The notes below the pieces were generated by a model that was not told the DNA's origin, ran no database searches, and saw only the letters and a program-made list of their open reading frames with translations. From the NCBI GenBank assembly GCA_963805305.1, contig CAWDTM010000002.1, positions 248,001 to 312,000 on the forward strand: a stretch of 64,000 nucleotides of DNA, written 5' to 3'. The DNA is from CAVXEH01 sp963805305 (GTDB taxonomy: Bacteria > Chloroflexota > Limnocylindria > QHBO01). Shown here piece by piece: positions 31,801-41,084 of this stretch (position 1 is the first letter of the stretch; every line of letters starts with the position of its first letter). The position numbers and the translations under genes are program-made.

Positions 31801-32364
31801 TCACCTGCCGGTGGTGGCTCCCACCAGCACGCGACCAGCTTCGACGCCCGCCGCAAACACGCCCAAATCGGCATCCAGGATCAGCGGCCGCTTGGCACCC
31901 ACCATCTGGCGCAGGGTGGCCTCGACGGACCCGACGGAGACCCAGCCGAGCCCCGACACGAGCGCGCCGAGCGCCGCGACGCTCACGAGCTTGTCGTCTC
32001 CACCCTTCGCTGCCACGGCGGTGCAGTCGAGCCGAAGTTCGTCGATCTCCGGCCGCTGCGCCGATCCCTCGACCAGCGAGCTGTTGATGATCAGCAGCCC
32101 GCCGTCCGCCACCCGCGATGCGAACTTTGCAAGCGAGGGCGGATTCATGACCACCGCCGCGTCATACCGGTCCACGACCGGTGAGCCGATGGGGCCATCG
32201 CCAACGATCACCGTGCAGGACGCCGTGCCGCCCCGCATCTCCGGCCCGTACGAGGGGATCCAGAAGACCTCGAGCCCGTCCTTGATGCCGGCGCGCGCCA
32301 GAACCTGCCCGGCGAAGAGAAGGCCCTGGCCACCGAACCCGGCAAAGACAACGGAACGTTCCAT
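31801..32364 (-). CDS. 2-oxoacid:ferredoxin oxidoreductase, gamma subunit
   Basis: 187 residues. N-terminal F-A-G-F-G-G-Q-G-L-L near residues 6-15 and P-S-Y-G-P-E-M-R-G-G near 37-46 mark the gamma (POR) domain of KorC/VorC type. It helps bind CoA. ATG 32364 begins one base after the beta-subunit stop. The gene order delta-alpha-beta-gamma on the minus strand (34580 to 31801) is that of four-subunit 2-oxoglutarate or branched-chain 2-oxoacid enzymes. Confidence 0.92.
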   Translation of the reverse strand: MERSVVFAGFGGQGLLFAGQVLARAGIKDGLEVFWIPSYGPEMRGGTASCTVIVGDGPIGSPVVDRYDAAVVMNPPSLAKFASRVADGGLLIINSSLVEGSAQRPEIDELRLDCTAVAAKGGDDKLVSVAALGALVSGLGWVSVGSVEATLRQMVGAKRPLILDADLGVFAAGVEAGRVLVGATTGR

Positions 32365-32365
32365 G

Positions 32366-33184
32366 TCAGGCCTCCTTCGCGCGGTGGTCAAGGGCGGGTG
32401 TGACAGCAGGGACCACGCCGCGGGCGCGGTCGACGAGGACCCCCAGCGGGTAGACTTCGCTCACCTCCGCGAGATGGGCCATGGACTCGGGGGCAGTCAT
32501 GTTCCAGCCCACCGGGCAGTTGGAGAGCACCTCTACCAGCGCAAATCCCTCGCCGTTGAGCTGGGCGTTGAACGCGCGCTTGATCATGGCCTTGGTCTTG
32601 CCGATATGCGACGGGTCGGCCACGGATCCGCGCGCTGCATAGGCGACGCCCGGGAGGAGGGCCAGCATCTCGGTGATCTGGATGGGGAATCCGGCCAGGC
32701 TCGCCTCGCGGCCCGCGGGCGACGAGGTGGTCTTCTGGCCGAGCAGGGTCGTCGGCGCCATCTGGCCGCCGGTCATCCCGTAGATCCCGTTGTTGACGAA
32801 GATCCCGCTGATCAGCTCGCCGCGTGCCGCGGCGTGCACGATCTCCGCGGTGCCGATGGCGGCCAGGTCACCGTCGCCCTGGTAGGTCAGCACGAACGCG
32901 TCGGGCCGGACGCGACGGATGCCGGTCGCCACGGCGGGGGCACGTCCGTGCGGCGCCTCCACCCAGTCGACAGCCAGGTACTCGTAGGCGAACACCGAGC
33001 AGCCAACCGGCGCCACGGCGAGGGTCCGGGGTGCGAGCTCGAGCTCTTCGAGGAGCTCCGCGATCAGGCGATGGATGATGCCGTGGCCGCAGCCGGGGCA
33101 GTAGTGGCTCGACGTGTCGACGAGCAGCTCCGGGCGGCGGAAGATGACCCGCTCCTCGGGGCCCCGTGTCTCGATCACGGTCAT
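32366..33184 (-). CDS. 2-oxoacid:ferredoxin oxidoreductase, beta subunit
   Basis: A 272-residue TPP-binding subunit. C-P-G-C-G-H-G near residues 29-35 binds the cluster or diphosphate end. G-D-G-D-L-A-A-I-G near 104-112 and V-N-N-G-I-Y-G-M-T-G-G-Q near 129-140 form the TPP-Mg2+ site. With the alpha subunit it decarboxylates a 2-oxoacid and passes electrons to ferredoxin. Start ATG 33184 overlaps the alpha-subunit stop by four bases. 2-Oxoglutarate is the commonest substrate of this subunit type, but valine-derived acids are possible. Confidence 0.93.
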   Translation of the reverse strand: MTVIETRGPEERVIFRRPELLVDTSSHYCPGCGHGIIHRLIAELLEELELAPRTLAVAPVGCSVFAYEYLAVDWVEAPHGRAPAVATGIRRVRPDAFVLTYQGDGDLAAIGTAEIVHAAARGELISGIFVNNGIYGMTGGQMAPTTLLGQKTTSSPAGREASLAGFPIQITEMLALLPGVAYAARGSVADPSHIGKTKAMIKRAFNAQLNGEGFALVEVLSNCPVGWNMTAPESMAHLAEVSEVYPLGVLVDRARGVVPAVTPALDHRAKEA

Positions 33185-34305
33185 CGGGTGCCTCCGTTCG
33201 CGACGAGCGCCCGGAGCGCCGTCACCACTTCATCGGGCGTGGGGACCATACCGCCGGTGCGACCGTGGAATGCCACGGGACTCCGGCCCTCCACGGCCAG
33301 CCGCACGTCCTCCACCATCTGTCCGGCGGAGAGCTCGACGACCAGGAAGCCGCGGACTCGTGCGCTGAGCTCGCGCAGCTCGTCAGTGGGGAATGGCCAC
33401 AGCGAAATGGGTCGGAAGAGGCCCACCGAGAGCCCGTCGTCGCGGGCTCGCGACACGGCCGTGCGCGCCACGCGCGCGGCGGTGCCGTACGCCACGATCA
33501 CGAGGTCGGCGTCATCGAGCCGCTCGCCGGCCCAGCGGACTTCGTGGGCGGCGATTTGAGCAAACTTGGCCTGGAGGGCCCGGTTGTGGAGCTCGAGATC
33601 CTCCGGCGCCAGGTGCAGCGAACGGACGACGCGTGGTGGGCGACCCGCCGCACCGGTGAGCGCCCAGTCGAAGGCCTTGCGGTCCGGCGTTCGGAAGGTG
33701 AGGTCGACCGGCTCCATCGCCTGGCCCATGGTGCCGTCGGCGAGGATGATCACCGGCGTGCGGTACCGCTCCGCGAGCTCGAAGCCCGTCGACACCAGGT
33801 CAACCGCTTCGGAGATGGACGCGGGCGCGAGCACGGGGACCTTGTAGTCGCCGTGGCCGTGGCCCTTGACCGCCTGGAAGTAGTCGCTCTGCGACGGGCC
33901 AATGCTCCCCAGCCCGGGACCGCCGCGCATGACGTTGACGAGCACCATGGGTGTCTCGGACCCGGCCATGTAGCTCATGGCCTCTGCCATGAGGCTGATG
34001 CCCGGCGAGGAGCTCGAGACCATGACCCGTGCGCCGGTGGCGGCGGCGCCGAGGGCCATGTTGATTGCCCCAAGCTCGGACTCCGCCTGGACGAAGACGC
34101 GGCCGAGCTCCGGCATGCGCTTCGCCATCCATTCCAGCAGCTCCGCCTGTGGCGTGATGGGATAGCCGAAATACGCGTCGCAGCCGGCCTGGATGGCCGC
34201 TTCGGCGATCGCCTCGTTGCCCTTCATGAGAACGCGCGTCCGCGGATCGTGGCCGCTGGCGGCTGGACGTGTTCCGTTTCGGGACGGACGGACCGCGGCG
34301 GTCAT
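33181..34305 (-). CDS. 2-oxoacid:ferredoxin oxidoreductase, alpha subunit
   Basis: 374 residues. M-K-G-N-E-A-I-A-E-A-A near residues 27-37, G-Y-P-I-T-P-Q-A-E near 47-55, S-S-S-P-G-I-S-L-M near 98-106 and G-G-P-G-L-G-S-I near 128-135 are typical of KorA/VorA alpha chains. A transketolase C-like domain follows from about 265. It provides the substrate pocket facing TPP. ATG 34305 has AAGGAGG upstream. It overlaps the ferredoxin gene by four bases. Confidence 0.93.
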   Translation of the reverse strand: MTAAVRPSRNGTRPAASGHDPRTRVLMKGNEAIAEAAIQAGCDAYFGYPITPQAELLEWMAKRMPELGRVFVQAESELGAINMALGAAATGARVMVSSSSPGISLMAEAMSYMAGSETPMVLVNVMRGGPGLGSIGPSQSDYFQAVKGHGHGDYKVPVLAPASISEAVDLVSTGFELAERYRTPVIILADGTMGQAMEPVDLTFRTPDRKAFDWALTGAAGRPPRVVRSLHLAPEDLELHNRALQAKFAQIAAHEVRWAGERLDDADLVIVAYGTAARVARTAVSRARDDGLSVGLFRPISLWPFPTDELRELSARVRGFLVVELSAGQMVEDVRLAVEGRSPVAFHGRTGGMVPTPDEVVTALRALVANGGTR

Positions 34306-34580
34306 CGGTGCGCCTCCTTGCGCGGGGCGGCGTACACGGTGAAGACCGCGTCGGGGCAGATCCGGGCGCAGAACGCGCAGCTCGTGCAGGCACCGGGGTC
34401 GGTCAGTCGAATCGGGTGGTAGCCCAGGGCGTTGACCATCGACTCGTCGAGCGACAGGCAGTCCTTGGGGCACGCGCCGACGCAGAGCTCGCAGCCCTTG
34501 CACCGGTCGGTGGCGATGTCGAGCGGCGACCAGCTGGTTCGCCGCGCATCGGTGGGAGCGCTCGGGAGGTTCACCGTCAT
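34302..34580 (-). CDS. 2-oxoacid:ferredoxin oxidoreductase, delta (2x[4Fe-4S]) subunit
   Basis: 92 residues with two complete four-cysteine clusters, C-K-G-C-E-L-C-V-G-A-C-P near residue 27 and C-T-S-C-A-F-C-A-R-I-C-P near residue 65. It relays electrons from the TPP site to external ferredoxin. The ATG at 34580 has a GGAGAG element upstream. It is the first gene of the four-subunit operon. The 242 nt between it and the plus-strand gene at 34823 hold the divergent promoters and no gene. Confidence 0.92.
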   Translation of the reverse strand: MTVNLPSAPTDARRTSWSPLDIATDRCKGCELCVGACPKDCLSLDESMVNALGYHPIRLTDPGACTSCAFCARICPDAVFTVYAAPRKEAHR

Positions 34581-34822
34581 ACGTGGCTCTCCAGTGACGA
34601 TCGCAGCGCCGATCCAGGACCGAACCGGACCGGACCAGCGTCCATGCGCCCTTGCCGACGGACAAGGGCCGAACGGCCCGCGGTCGCCATCGGACCGGCA
34701 TGGCCGGAGGCGGTCGGATGGCCCGCCGCCAGCGCTGGCATGCCGTTTGCAGATGCTTGCGTCCGGGAGGCGTTCGGCTCGCCCGTCGGGCGCCTCTCGC
34801 CACACCACGAAGGAGTGTCGGA

Positions 34823-34981
34823 ATGCCCAAGCCATGGAGCGACAAGCACGAACGCCAGTACGAGCACATCAAGGATTCGTACGAGAAGCGCGGTGTCTCC
34901 GAGGACGACGCCGAGGAGCGCGCCGCGCGCACCGTGAACAAGGATCGGCGCGAAAAGGGTGAGACCGCCGACTCCCGGTGA
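34823..34981 (+). CDS. small charged protein (ChaB-like size class)
   Basis: 52 residues, very rich in Lys, Arg, Glu and Asp: K-P-W-S-D-K-H-E-R-Q-Y-E-H-I-K near the start, then V-S-E-D-D-A-E-E-R-A-A-R-T-V-N-K. Small proteins with this composition and the final K-G-E-T are widespread and often annotated as ChaB-related or plasmid-stabilisation-like, without a demonstrated role. AAGGAG sits at the right distance before the ATG, which supports real translation. It lies alone between two minus-strand operons. Confidence 0.75.
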   Translation: MPKPWSDKHERQYEHIKDSYEKRGVSEDDAEERAARTVNKDRREKGETADSR

Positions 34982-35025
34982 ACCCGGGCGGCGGGTGGAC
35001 CTTTCTGTAATCCGATGGCGCTTCG

Positions 35026-35670
35026 CTACGTCGACGCCGGCGGGAGGGTGAGCAGCCGGCGGGCCTCGACGGCAGACAGCCCCGCGGTCGCGGCCATCCA
35101 GGCCATGAGCAGGGCAAGCAGCGTCCTGGCGATAGCCAGCGACGCCCCGCCGCCGGCGGACTGATCCCCCCCGATCCGGCGGGCGAGCGCGGCAAGGGAG
35201 GTGACCTCCCCGGCCAGCGCATCGAGGTCGGCTCGCGAAGCCCCGAGATTGGTGGCCGTCGTCCGCAGCGCATCGGCAACGGCGCCGGCACGCGTGGCAA
35301 GCTCACGGAAGCGCGGTCCCAGGCTGCCGAATGGCTTGACCCCCAGGACAGCAACCCCCGATGCCGTGGCCAGGTCGGCCATCGCCTGGCTCAGGGCATC
35401 GGTCATCCCCGCGGCGCTGCCCGCCGTGTCCCGCGCGTCGTCGAGGGTCGTACCGGCAGAGTCCATGCTGGTCCGCACGCGGACCAGCGCGCGCTCGACC
35501 TCATCGAGGGTCCGGGAGACGGCCCGGGTCTGCGAACCAATGGGATCGAGTGGACCGCCCGTCCCCAGGCTGAGCACCACCGCGATGGCGGGAATGGTCA
35601 GCAGGAGGCCGATCACGCCCAGGACGGCTCGCGCCACCAGGAGTCCGCGTGCCGGCTGGGGCCGAATCAT
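35026..35670 (-). CDS. membrane-anchored helical protein associated with ABC exporter
   Basis: 214 residues. One membrane helix near residues 12-35, then a long helical region (about 50-165) with Asp/Ala/Leu/Thr heptad-like spacing, and a second helix near residues 178-198. It overlaps the ABC permease gene by four bases (ATGA), and should work with it, perhaps as a periplasmic-helix accessory. The helical region resembles coiled-coil spacers rather than any named domain. No family recognised. Confidence 0.65.
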   Translation of the reverse strand: MIRPQPARGLLVARAVLGVIGLLLTIPAIAVVLSLGTGGPLDPIGSQTRAVSRTLDEVERALVRVRTSMDSAGTTLDDARDTAGSAAGMTDALSQAMADLATASGVAVLGVKPFGSLGPRFRELATRAGAVADALRTTATNLGASRADLDALAGEVTSLAALARRIGGDQSAGGGASLAIARTLLALLMAWMAATAGLSAVEARRLLTLPPAST

Positions 35671-36842
35671 CGGCGCAGCATCAGGTCCCTGCGGAGCAGC
35701 AACCAGGCGCTCGCCGAGAGCACAAGGACCATGGCAGCCAGGACCCCGTATCGCCACACCTCACCGATCCCGCCGCGCAGGAAGAGGTCCTGGCCCAGGC
35801 GCGTGGCCTGCGTCACCGGCAGGAGCTCCGCCCCGATCTGCAACGGACGCGCGAACTGGGTCAGGTCTATGGCCAGGCCACCGAAGAAGACCGACGCAAG
35901 CAGGACCAGCAGCGCGAGCTGGATCACCTGTGACTCCGAGCTGGTGAGCAGGGCGATGGTCATGCCCAGGCCGATCGAGGCGGGAATCAGGAGCAGGAAG
36001 AGCAGGAGGACCGGGCCCGGCGATGCCAGCATGGGAACGTCGAAGGTCCAGGTCATGAGTCCCACCAGCGCGGCGCCCACCAGACCCACGAGGACCACGA
36101 ACGCAAGGTACTTGCCGATCACGAGCTCCGACGCGCGAACCGGTGCGACCCGCAGCAGCGCGGTCATGCCCTGCCGGCGATCCGTCGTCATGGACAAGGC
36201 CCCGAGCGTCAGACCCAGGTGCTGGAGGATGAGCGCCAGCACCGCGATCCCGTAGAAGGCGACCAGGCGCGGCTTGGTGGGGGCCAGGTCGGTCGTCTCC
36301 GCGCGGGTGGGTGCCGCGATCACGGACGGAGGCGGCAGGTTGGAGGCCTGTCCCCCGGCTTCCCCGGCGGCCACCGCCTGCTGGATGATCTGCTCGTTGA
36401 CGCTCGCTGCCAGGGGTTGCGCCAGTCGCGTGATGACGGCGTCCTGGTAGGGGTTGATGGTGTCGTACTCGATCTTGATCGTGACCTGGTGACCCTGCTT
36501 GATCTGGGCGGCACCATCGGCGGGCGCGGCAACCAGGATGTCGGCACGGCCGGAGCGGACCTGCCGGCGAGCTGCATCGATGCTGTCCGCCGTCCCGATG
36601 ACGCGCAGCATGCCGCTCGCGTCGAGGTTGTACGCGGAGGGATCCGTGGGGAGCTGGCTGCTCGCCGGGATCACGAGGACGGCCCGGATCCGCGGCTGCC
36701 CCGTGTACGACAGTCCGAAGACCGCGAGGATGATCACCGGCCCGAGTACGAGCGTCGCCAGCGCGGACGGTCGGCGCACGATCACGAGCGTCTCCTTGCC
36801 GACCACGGCGAAGGCGCGCGTGAGGGTCCGCAGGATGCTCAT
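35667..36842 (-). CDS. ABC-2 type exporter permease
   Basis: A 391-residue ABC-2 permease (YhgE/NatB-like layout): an N-terminal helix (about 23-45), an exported region of ~150 residues, then five further helices from about 195 to 385. V-I-Q-L-A-L-L-V-L-L-A-S-V-F-F-G-G near 305-321 lies in the conserved block of this family. It is paired with the ATPase at 36839-37852 by a four-base overlap. The substrate is unknown; drugs, lipids or small proteins are usual for this class. Confidence 0.88.
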   Translation of the reverse strand: MSILRTLTRAFAVVGKETLVIVRRPSALATLVLGPVIILAVFGLSYTGQPRIRAVLVIPASSQLPTDPSAYNLDASGMLRVIGTADSIDAARRQVRSGRADILVAAPADGAAQIKQGHQVTIKIEYDTINPYQDAVITRLAQPLAASVNEQIIQQAVAAGEAGGQASNLPPPSVIAAPTRAETTDLAPTKPRLVAFYGIAVLALILQHLGLTLGALSMTTDRRQGMTALLRVAPVRASELVIGKYLAFVVLVGLVGAALVGLMTWTFDVPMLASPGPVLLLFLLLIPASIGLGMTIALLTSSESQVIQLALLVLLASVFFGGLAIDLTQFARPLQIGAELLPVTQATRLGQDLFLRGGIGEVWRYGVLAAMVLVLSASAWLLLRRDLMLRR

Positions 36843-37852
36843 CGGCGCATCTGCAGCGCCAGGGCGTCGCTGGCGCCGCCCCCCGCGACTGGGCCGTCCG
36901 TGTCGCGACGGACGAGCGTGGCGAACACCTCGTCGAAGCTGGGCCGGTACTCACGGATGGAGACGATCTCGACGCCCGATCCGCGAACTGCCTCCATGAT
37001 GTCCGGCGTGTCCTTGCCGGCGCTGTCGACCACCACCCAGAAGCGGCCGCGCGCCAACCGGTGGATGTGACGCACCGCGGGGAGGGAGCGCAGGTCCCGC
37101 GCATCCCAGTCCTCCTCGACCTCCACCTGGATCACCTCGCCGCCCAGGGCCGAGCGGCGCAGCTGCCCAGGTGGCGCGAATGCCAGGAGCCGGCCATCGG
37201 CGATCAGCGCAACGAGATCGCAGTGGTCTGCGTCCACGACGTACTGGGTCGTCACCACCAGGGTTCTGCCCAGGTCGCGCTGCTCGAGCAGCTCCTGCCA
37301 GATGCTGTGCCGGAGGAGCGGGTCGATACCGGTTGTCGGTTCGTCAAGGAAGAGCAGATCGGGCTCGTGCACGAGCGCGCAGGCGAGCTGGACTCGTCGC
37401 TGCTGCCCGCCCGAGAGACGCGAGGCTCGCCGGTGCCGAACGTCCCAGAGCTCGAGCATGCCCAGGACGGCCTTCGTGCGAGTCCGCCGGCTGCCGGCGA
37501 GCATCCCGAAGAGGCTCGCGAAGAAGTCGACGTTCTCGGCGGCGGTAAGGTCCCCGTACAGGGTCAGCTGCTGCGGCATGAGGCCGATGCGGGCGCGGGT
37601 GGATCGCCGCATGCGGACAGGGTTCTCCCCCAGCGTCTGCACCGTTCCGTGGCTGGCGGCCGCGTTCCCGGTGAGGAGGGCGATCGCGGTGGTCTTGCCC
37701 GCACCACTGGGACCAATCACACCGACCAGGGCGCCGCGTGGGACGGCGAAGGTCACCCCGTCGAGCGCGCGGACCGAGCCGAAGGTCTTCGACACGGCGT
37801 CCAACACGGCGACCGGTGGAGTGTCGCTTGCAGCGGGTGGTGTCATGCGCAC
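36839..37852 (-). CDS. ABC exporter ATP-binding protein
   Basis: 337 residues. Walker A G-P-S-G-A-G-K-T-T near residues 48-56, Q-loop M-P-Q-Q near 92, signature L-S-G-G-Q-Q near 145, Walker B L-L-F-L-D-E-P near 165, and a switch-position glutamine (T-T-Q-Y-V) where many ATPases have His. The C-terminal ~90 residues (from 245) form an accessory domain. It drives the permease at 35667-36842. The start at 37852 or the in-frame ATG at 37846 are equally possible. Confidence 0.92.
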   Translation of the reverse strand: MRMTPPAASDTPPVAVLDAVSKTFGSVRALDGVTFAVPRGALVGVIGPSGAGKTTAIALLTGNAAASHGTVQTLGENPVRMRRSTRARIGLMPQQLTLYGDLTAAENVDFFASLFGMLAGSRRTRTKAVLGMLELWDVRHRRASRLSGGQQRRVQLACALVHEPDLLFLDEPTTGIDPLLRHSIWQELLEQRDLGRTLVVTTQYVVDADHCDLVALIADGRLLAFAPPGQLRRSALGGEVIQVEVEEDWDARDLRSLPAVRHIHRLARGRFWVVVDSAGKDTPDIMEAVRGSGVEIVSIREYRPSFDEVFATLVRRDTDGPVAGGGASDALALQMRR

Positions 37853-37883
37853 CGGTCATCTGCACGACCCGTGCCAGAGGTCG

Positions 37884-39023
37884 TCAGCCGGGGCGTGCCA
37901 CACGCATGGCGGAGATGCGACCGGGTCCGCCCGCCCGAGCTCGTGCCAGTGCCTCGTCGGCGATGCTCAGGAGCTCGTCAGCACGCAGCCTCACGCCGGC
38001 CTGGGCGCCGGCAACACCCACGCTGACCGTCATCTCGGGGCCAATGCCCGGCTCGAGGCTGTGTCGGAGCCGTTCTCCGATCACGATGGCGTCCGCGAGC
38101 ATGGTTCCGTCGAGCAACACGACCAGCTGCGGCCCGGCGAGGCGATAGACACGTTCCAACCCGTGGAGCTCCGTGCCGATGATGGCGGCGAGATGGGAGA
38201 GCCGGGCCTCCGCCTCGAGATGCCCGTGGCGATCGGTGAACGCGTCGTAGCGGTCGACGGCAAGCAGCACGACACTGACGGGGGACGCCCGTCGCGCGAT
38301 CAGCGCTCCGAGGTCTGCGGCCAGGGCTGCGCGGTTCCAGGCGCCCGTGAGGGGATCAAGGCGCGCCATCGCACGCACGCTGGCGTCAAGCGCGTCCGCC
38401 CGTGTCTCGAGCAGTGCCGCCCGAAGGCGCTCCCGGCTGATGGCGGATTGTGCGATCGCGCCCAGAATGGCCCCGCCCGCCAGGATGGCGATGGCCTGCA
38501 GCGTGTTCATTGGCATTGCCGGCGAACCGGCCAGGATCACGAGTGACCCGCTCGCGGCAAGGGCTGCGAGCCACGTTCGGTGCACGGCCGCACGCCACGG
38601 CAGCATCACCGCAACCGCCACGGGCAGCAGCGGCAGGGCGAGGAGCGCGCCCGTCCCGATAGGCCCCCCGAATGCGATCTCGCCCTCGCACATCAGCGTG
38701 AGCCCACCCACGAGGATCACGGACACGGGTTCGGGGTCGGCCCGCCGGACTGAAAGGAAGACCACGGCGAGACCCGCCAGCAAGGCGGCTGACCGCACGA
38801 GGGCCGGCCAGCTGGTCAAGCCGCCGGCAGTGATCGTCGCCACTGCCACGGCGGCAACCCCGATCGCGGCGATCACGGATAGGCGTCGGATCCCGTCGCG
38901 CAGCTCTTCCGCGCTGCGTCGTGCACGCAACGCGCTCGTCTCGAAGGAGGCACGGGCGGCCGCGGTCGCGTTGGCGAGATGGGAAATCGGCTCGGTTGTT
39001 GACATCGGGGCTGCTCGATCCAT
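37884..39023 (-). CDS. membrane protein with degenerate GGDEF domain
   Basis: 379 residues. A helical N-terminal segment, six or so membrane helices (about 50-205), then a diguanylate-cyclase fold: R-L-D-P-L-T-G-A-W-N-R near 228-238 matches the D-x-L-T-G-x-x-N-R motif. At the signature site, however, the sequence is R-L-A-G-P-Q-L-V-V-L-L instead of R-x-G-G-D-E-F. Loss of the catalytic D-E means it should not make c-di-GMP; such domains often bind GTP or act as partners. The start is ATG 39023 or 39005. Confidence 0.85.
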   Translation of the reverse strand: MDRAAPMSTTEPISHLANATAAARASFETSALRARRSAEELRDGIRRLSVIAAIGVAAVAVATITAGGLTSWPALVRSAALLAGLAVVFLSVRRADPEPVSVILVGGLTLMCEGEIAFGGPIGTGALLALPLLPVAVAVMLPWRAAVHRTWLAALAASGSLVILAGSPAMPMNTLQAIAILAGGAILGAIAQSAISRERLRAALLETRADALDASVRAMARLDPLTGAWNRAALAADLGALIARRASPVSVVLLAVDRYDAFTDRHGHLEAEARLSHLAAIIGTELHGLERVYRLAGPQLVVLLDGTMLADAIVIGERLRHSLEPGIGPEMTVSVGVAGAQAGVRLRADELLSIADEALARARAGGPGRISAMRVARPG

Positions 39024-39205
39024 GCTCCTGAACCACCCCCGGGGAACATGCAACCGTCGAACCAACGGGTCGGAACGTCGCGGGCTCCGCGCCGGGCGGG
39101 GTGCCGGTCGTTGATCCACGATGCGGGGGCGACACGGCGTCCGCAGCCTGCCATCCGGCACGCGTGCGCGGGCCCATCGGCCCGTTCCTGCTCCGCGGCG
39201 CCGCC

Positions 39206-39231
39206 GAGGGTCCCGGTTTCGGCCGGGACTC
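39206..39231 (+). other. leader hairpin in the 322-nt gap before the CAP-domain gene
   Basis: GTCCCGG and CCGGGAC pair around TTTCGG. It lies in the intergenic region 39024-39345 on the side of the CAP gene. It could be an RNA structure in the 5' leader or a terminator of no adjacent gene; there is no U-tract. I see no recognised riboswitch. The rest of the gap holds nothing I can name. Confidence 0.35.
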
Positions 39232-39345
39232 ATCGGCTCATTGGTAACCCCCACCGCCGGGACCACCGTGCTACTGACCCGCGAGCCGCGCGGCCATACG
39301 GTTCTTGGGCCACACCGACGGGGGAATGCATCACCGGAGCACCCG

Positions 39346-40269
39346 ATGTCCGAACCGCTGCTGCACACGAACCGATCACGGCGTCCCATTGCGCGAGCCG
39401 CATCGCTCGCGGGTATCACCCTGCTCACCGCGGCGCTCCTGGCCTGGACCCCGGGCCTGGTGGCCGGGTGGAACCAGAGCGGCGCAGAGGTGAAGCTCTG
39501 GCAGCTCATGAACGGCGACCGCGTGAACAACGGCGTCAAGCCCGTCCAGCAGAACGCCACCCTGGTCAGCATCGCCCGGTGGCGCAGCAAGGACATGGTC
39601 GTCCACGACTACTTCAGCCACAACATCCCCGCCTGCGGAGGATGCCTGGTCTTCCACTACTACGACACGAACGGTCTCTCGTATTCGTGGGGTGGCGAGA
39701 ACATCGGCTGGAACAACGGCTACTCCGATGCCGATTCACCGGTGGCCATCAACACCGCGTTCATGAACTCGGCCGACCACCGATCCAACATCCTGAACCC
39801 GGTCTGGACCCACGGTGGCATCGGCGCCTACGGCGCTGACAACATCACCTGGGGCGGCAAGCTCCGCAACCCGCGGATGTACACCGAGCTGTTCATGCAG
39901 GCGAAATCGTCCGCGCCGAAGCCGACCCCCAAGCCGACGCCGAAGCCGACCCCCAAGCCCACGCCAAAGCCCATCGCGTCCCAGCCGGCGTCCGCTTCCA
40001 GCGCGACCCCCGCCACGCCGGCGCCCACGAGCGCCCCGACCGCGACCCCGACACCCTCCCCGGTGGTCCCCCTTGCCGCGTCAGCGGTGATGCAGGGCGG
40101 GGACGCATGGCAGATGCCGGCATTCTTCGTCGCCCGCGATCCCTTCGCGCGATATCCGCTTGGGGCCACGGTGGTGGCATCGGAGTACCGCATCGACGCC
40201 GCACCGCCGACCGACCACGGGTTCTTCGATACGGTGATCGGCAACCTGCTGGGGATCTTCCTGGGCTGA
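39346..40269 (+). CDS. secreted CAP/SCP-domain protein
   Basis: 307 residues. Signal peptide 1-38. The CAP domain (about 45-180) has the H-D-Y-F-S-H-N loop (near 91), G-G-E-N-I-G-W (near 120) and N-S-A-D-H-R-S-N-I-L-N-P (near 148), the His/Glu cavity of the YkwD-type CAP family. A run of P-T-P-K repeats (about 190-208) and an Ala/Pro/Thr region act as a cell-wall-spanning linker. The C-terminus has a weak hydrophobic end. Roles in other bacteria include spore or envelope functions. GGAG is 7 nt before ATG 39346. Confidence 0.88.
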   Translation: MSEPLLHTNRSRRPIARAASLAGITLLTAALLAWTPGLVAGWNQSGAEVKLWQLMNGDRVNNGVKPVQQNATLVSIARWRSKDMVVHDYFSHNIPACGGCLVFHYYDTNGLSYSWGGENIGWNNGYSDADSPVAINTAFMNSADHRSNILNPVWTHGGIGAYGADNITWGGKLRNPRMYTELFMQAKSSAPKPTPKPTPKPTPKPTPKPIASQPASASSATPATPAPTSAPTATPTPSPVVPLAASAVMQGGDAWQMPAFFVARDPFARYPLGATVVASEYRIDAAPPTDHGFFDTVIGNLLGIFLG

Positions 40270-40322
40270 CCTGATCGCACGGGGCGGCGCGCCTCGGCGC
40301 GCCTCGGCTATCCTGTCCCTCG

Positions 40323-41069
<747 letters not shown>

Positions 41070-41084
41070 CCGCGCCGTGAGCGG

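Noticed and set aside
34577..34867. Minus-strand frame with a hydrophobic start opposite the small charged protein
   Set aside because: It has no ribosome-binding site or family motif and overlaps the AAGGAG and gene on the plus strand.
39206..39345. Riboswitch (c-di-AMP or c-di-GMP class) before the CAP-domain gene
   Set aside because: CAP and wall-related genes often follow such switches, but I could not match the conserved core of any class; only one simple hairpin is convincing.
39920..39972. Tandem DNA repeat as a mobile or regulatory element
   Set aside because: The repeated unit encodes P-T-P-K linker repeats inside the secreted CAP protein, in frame; this is a protein spacer.
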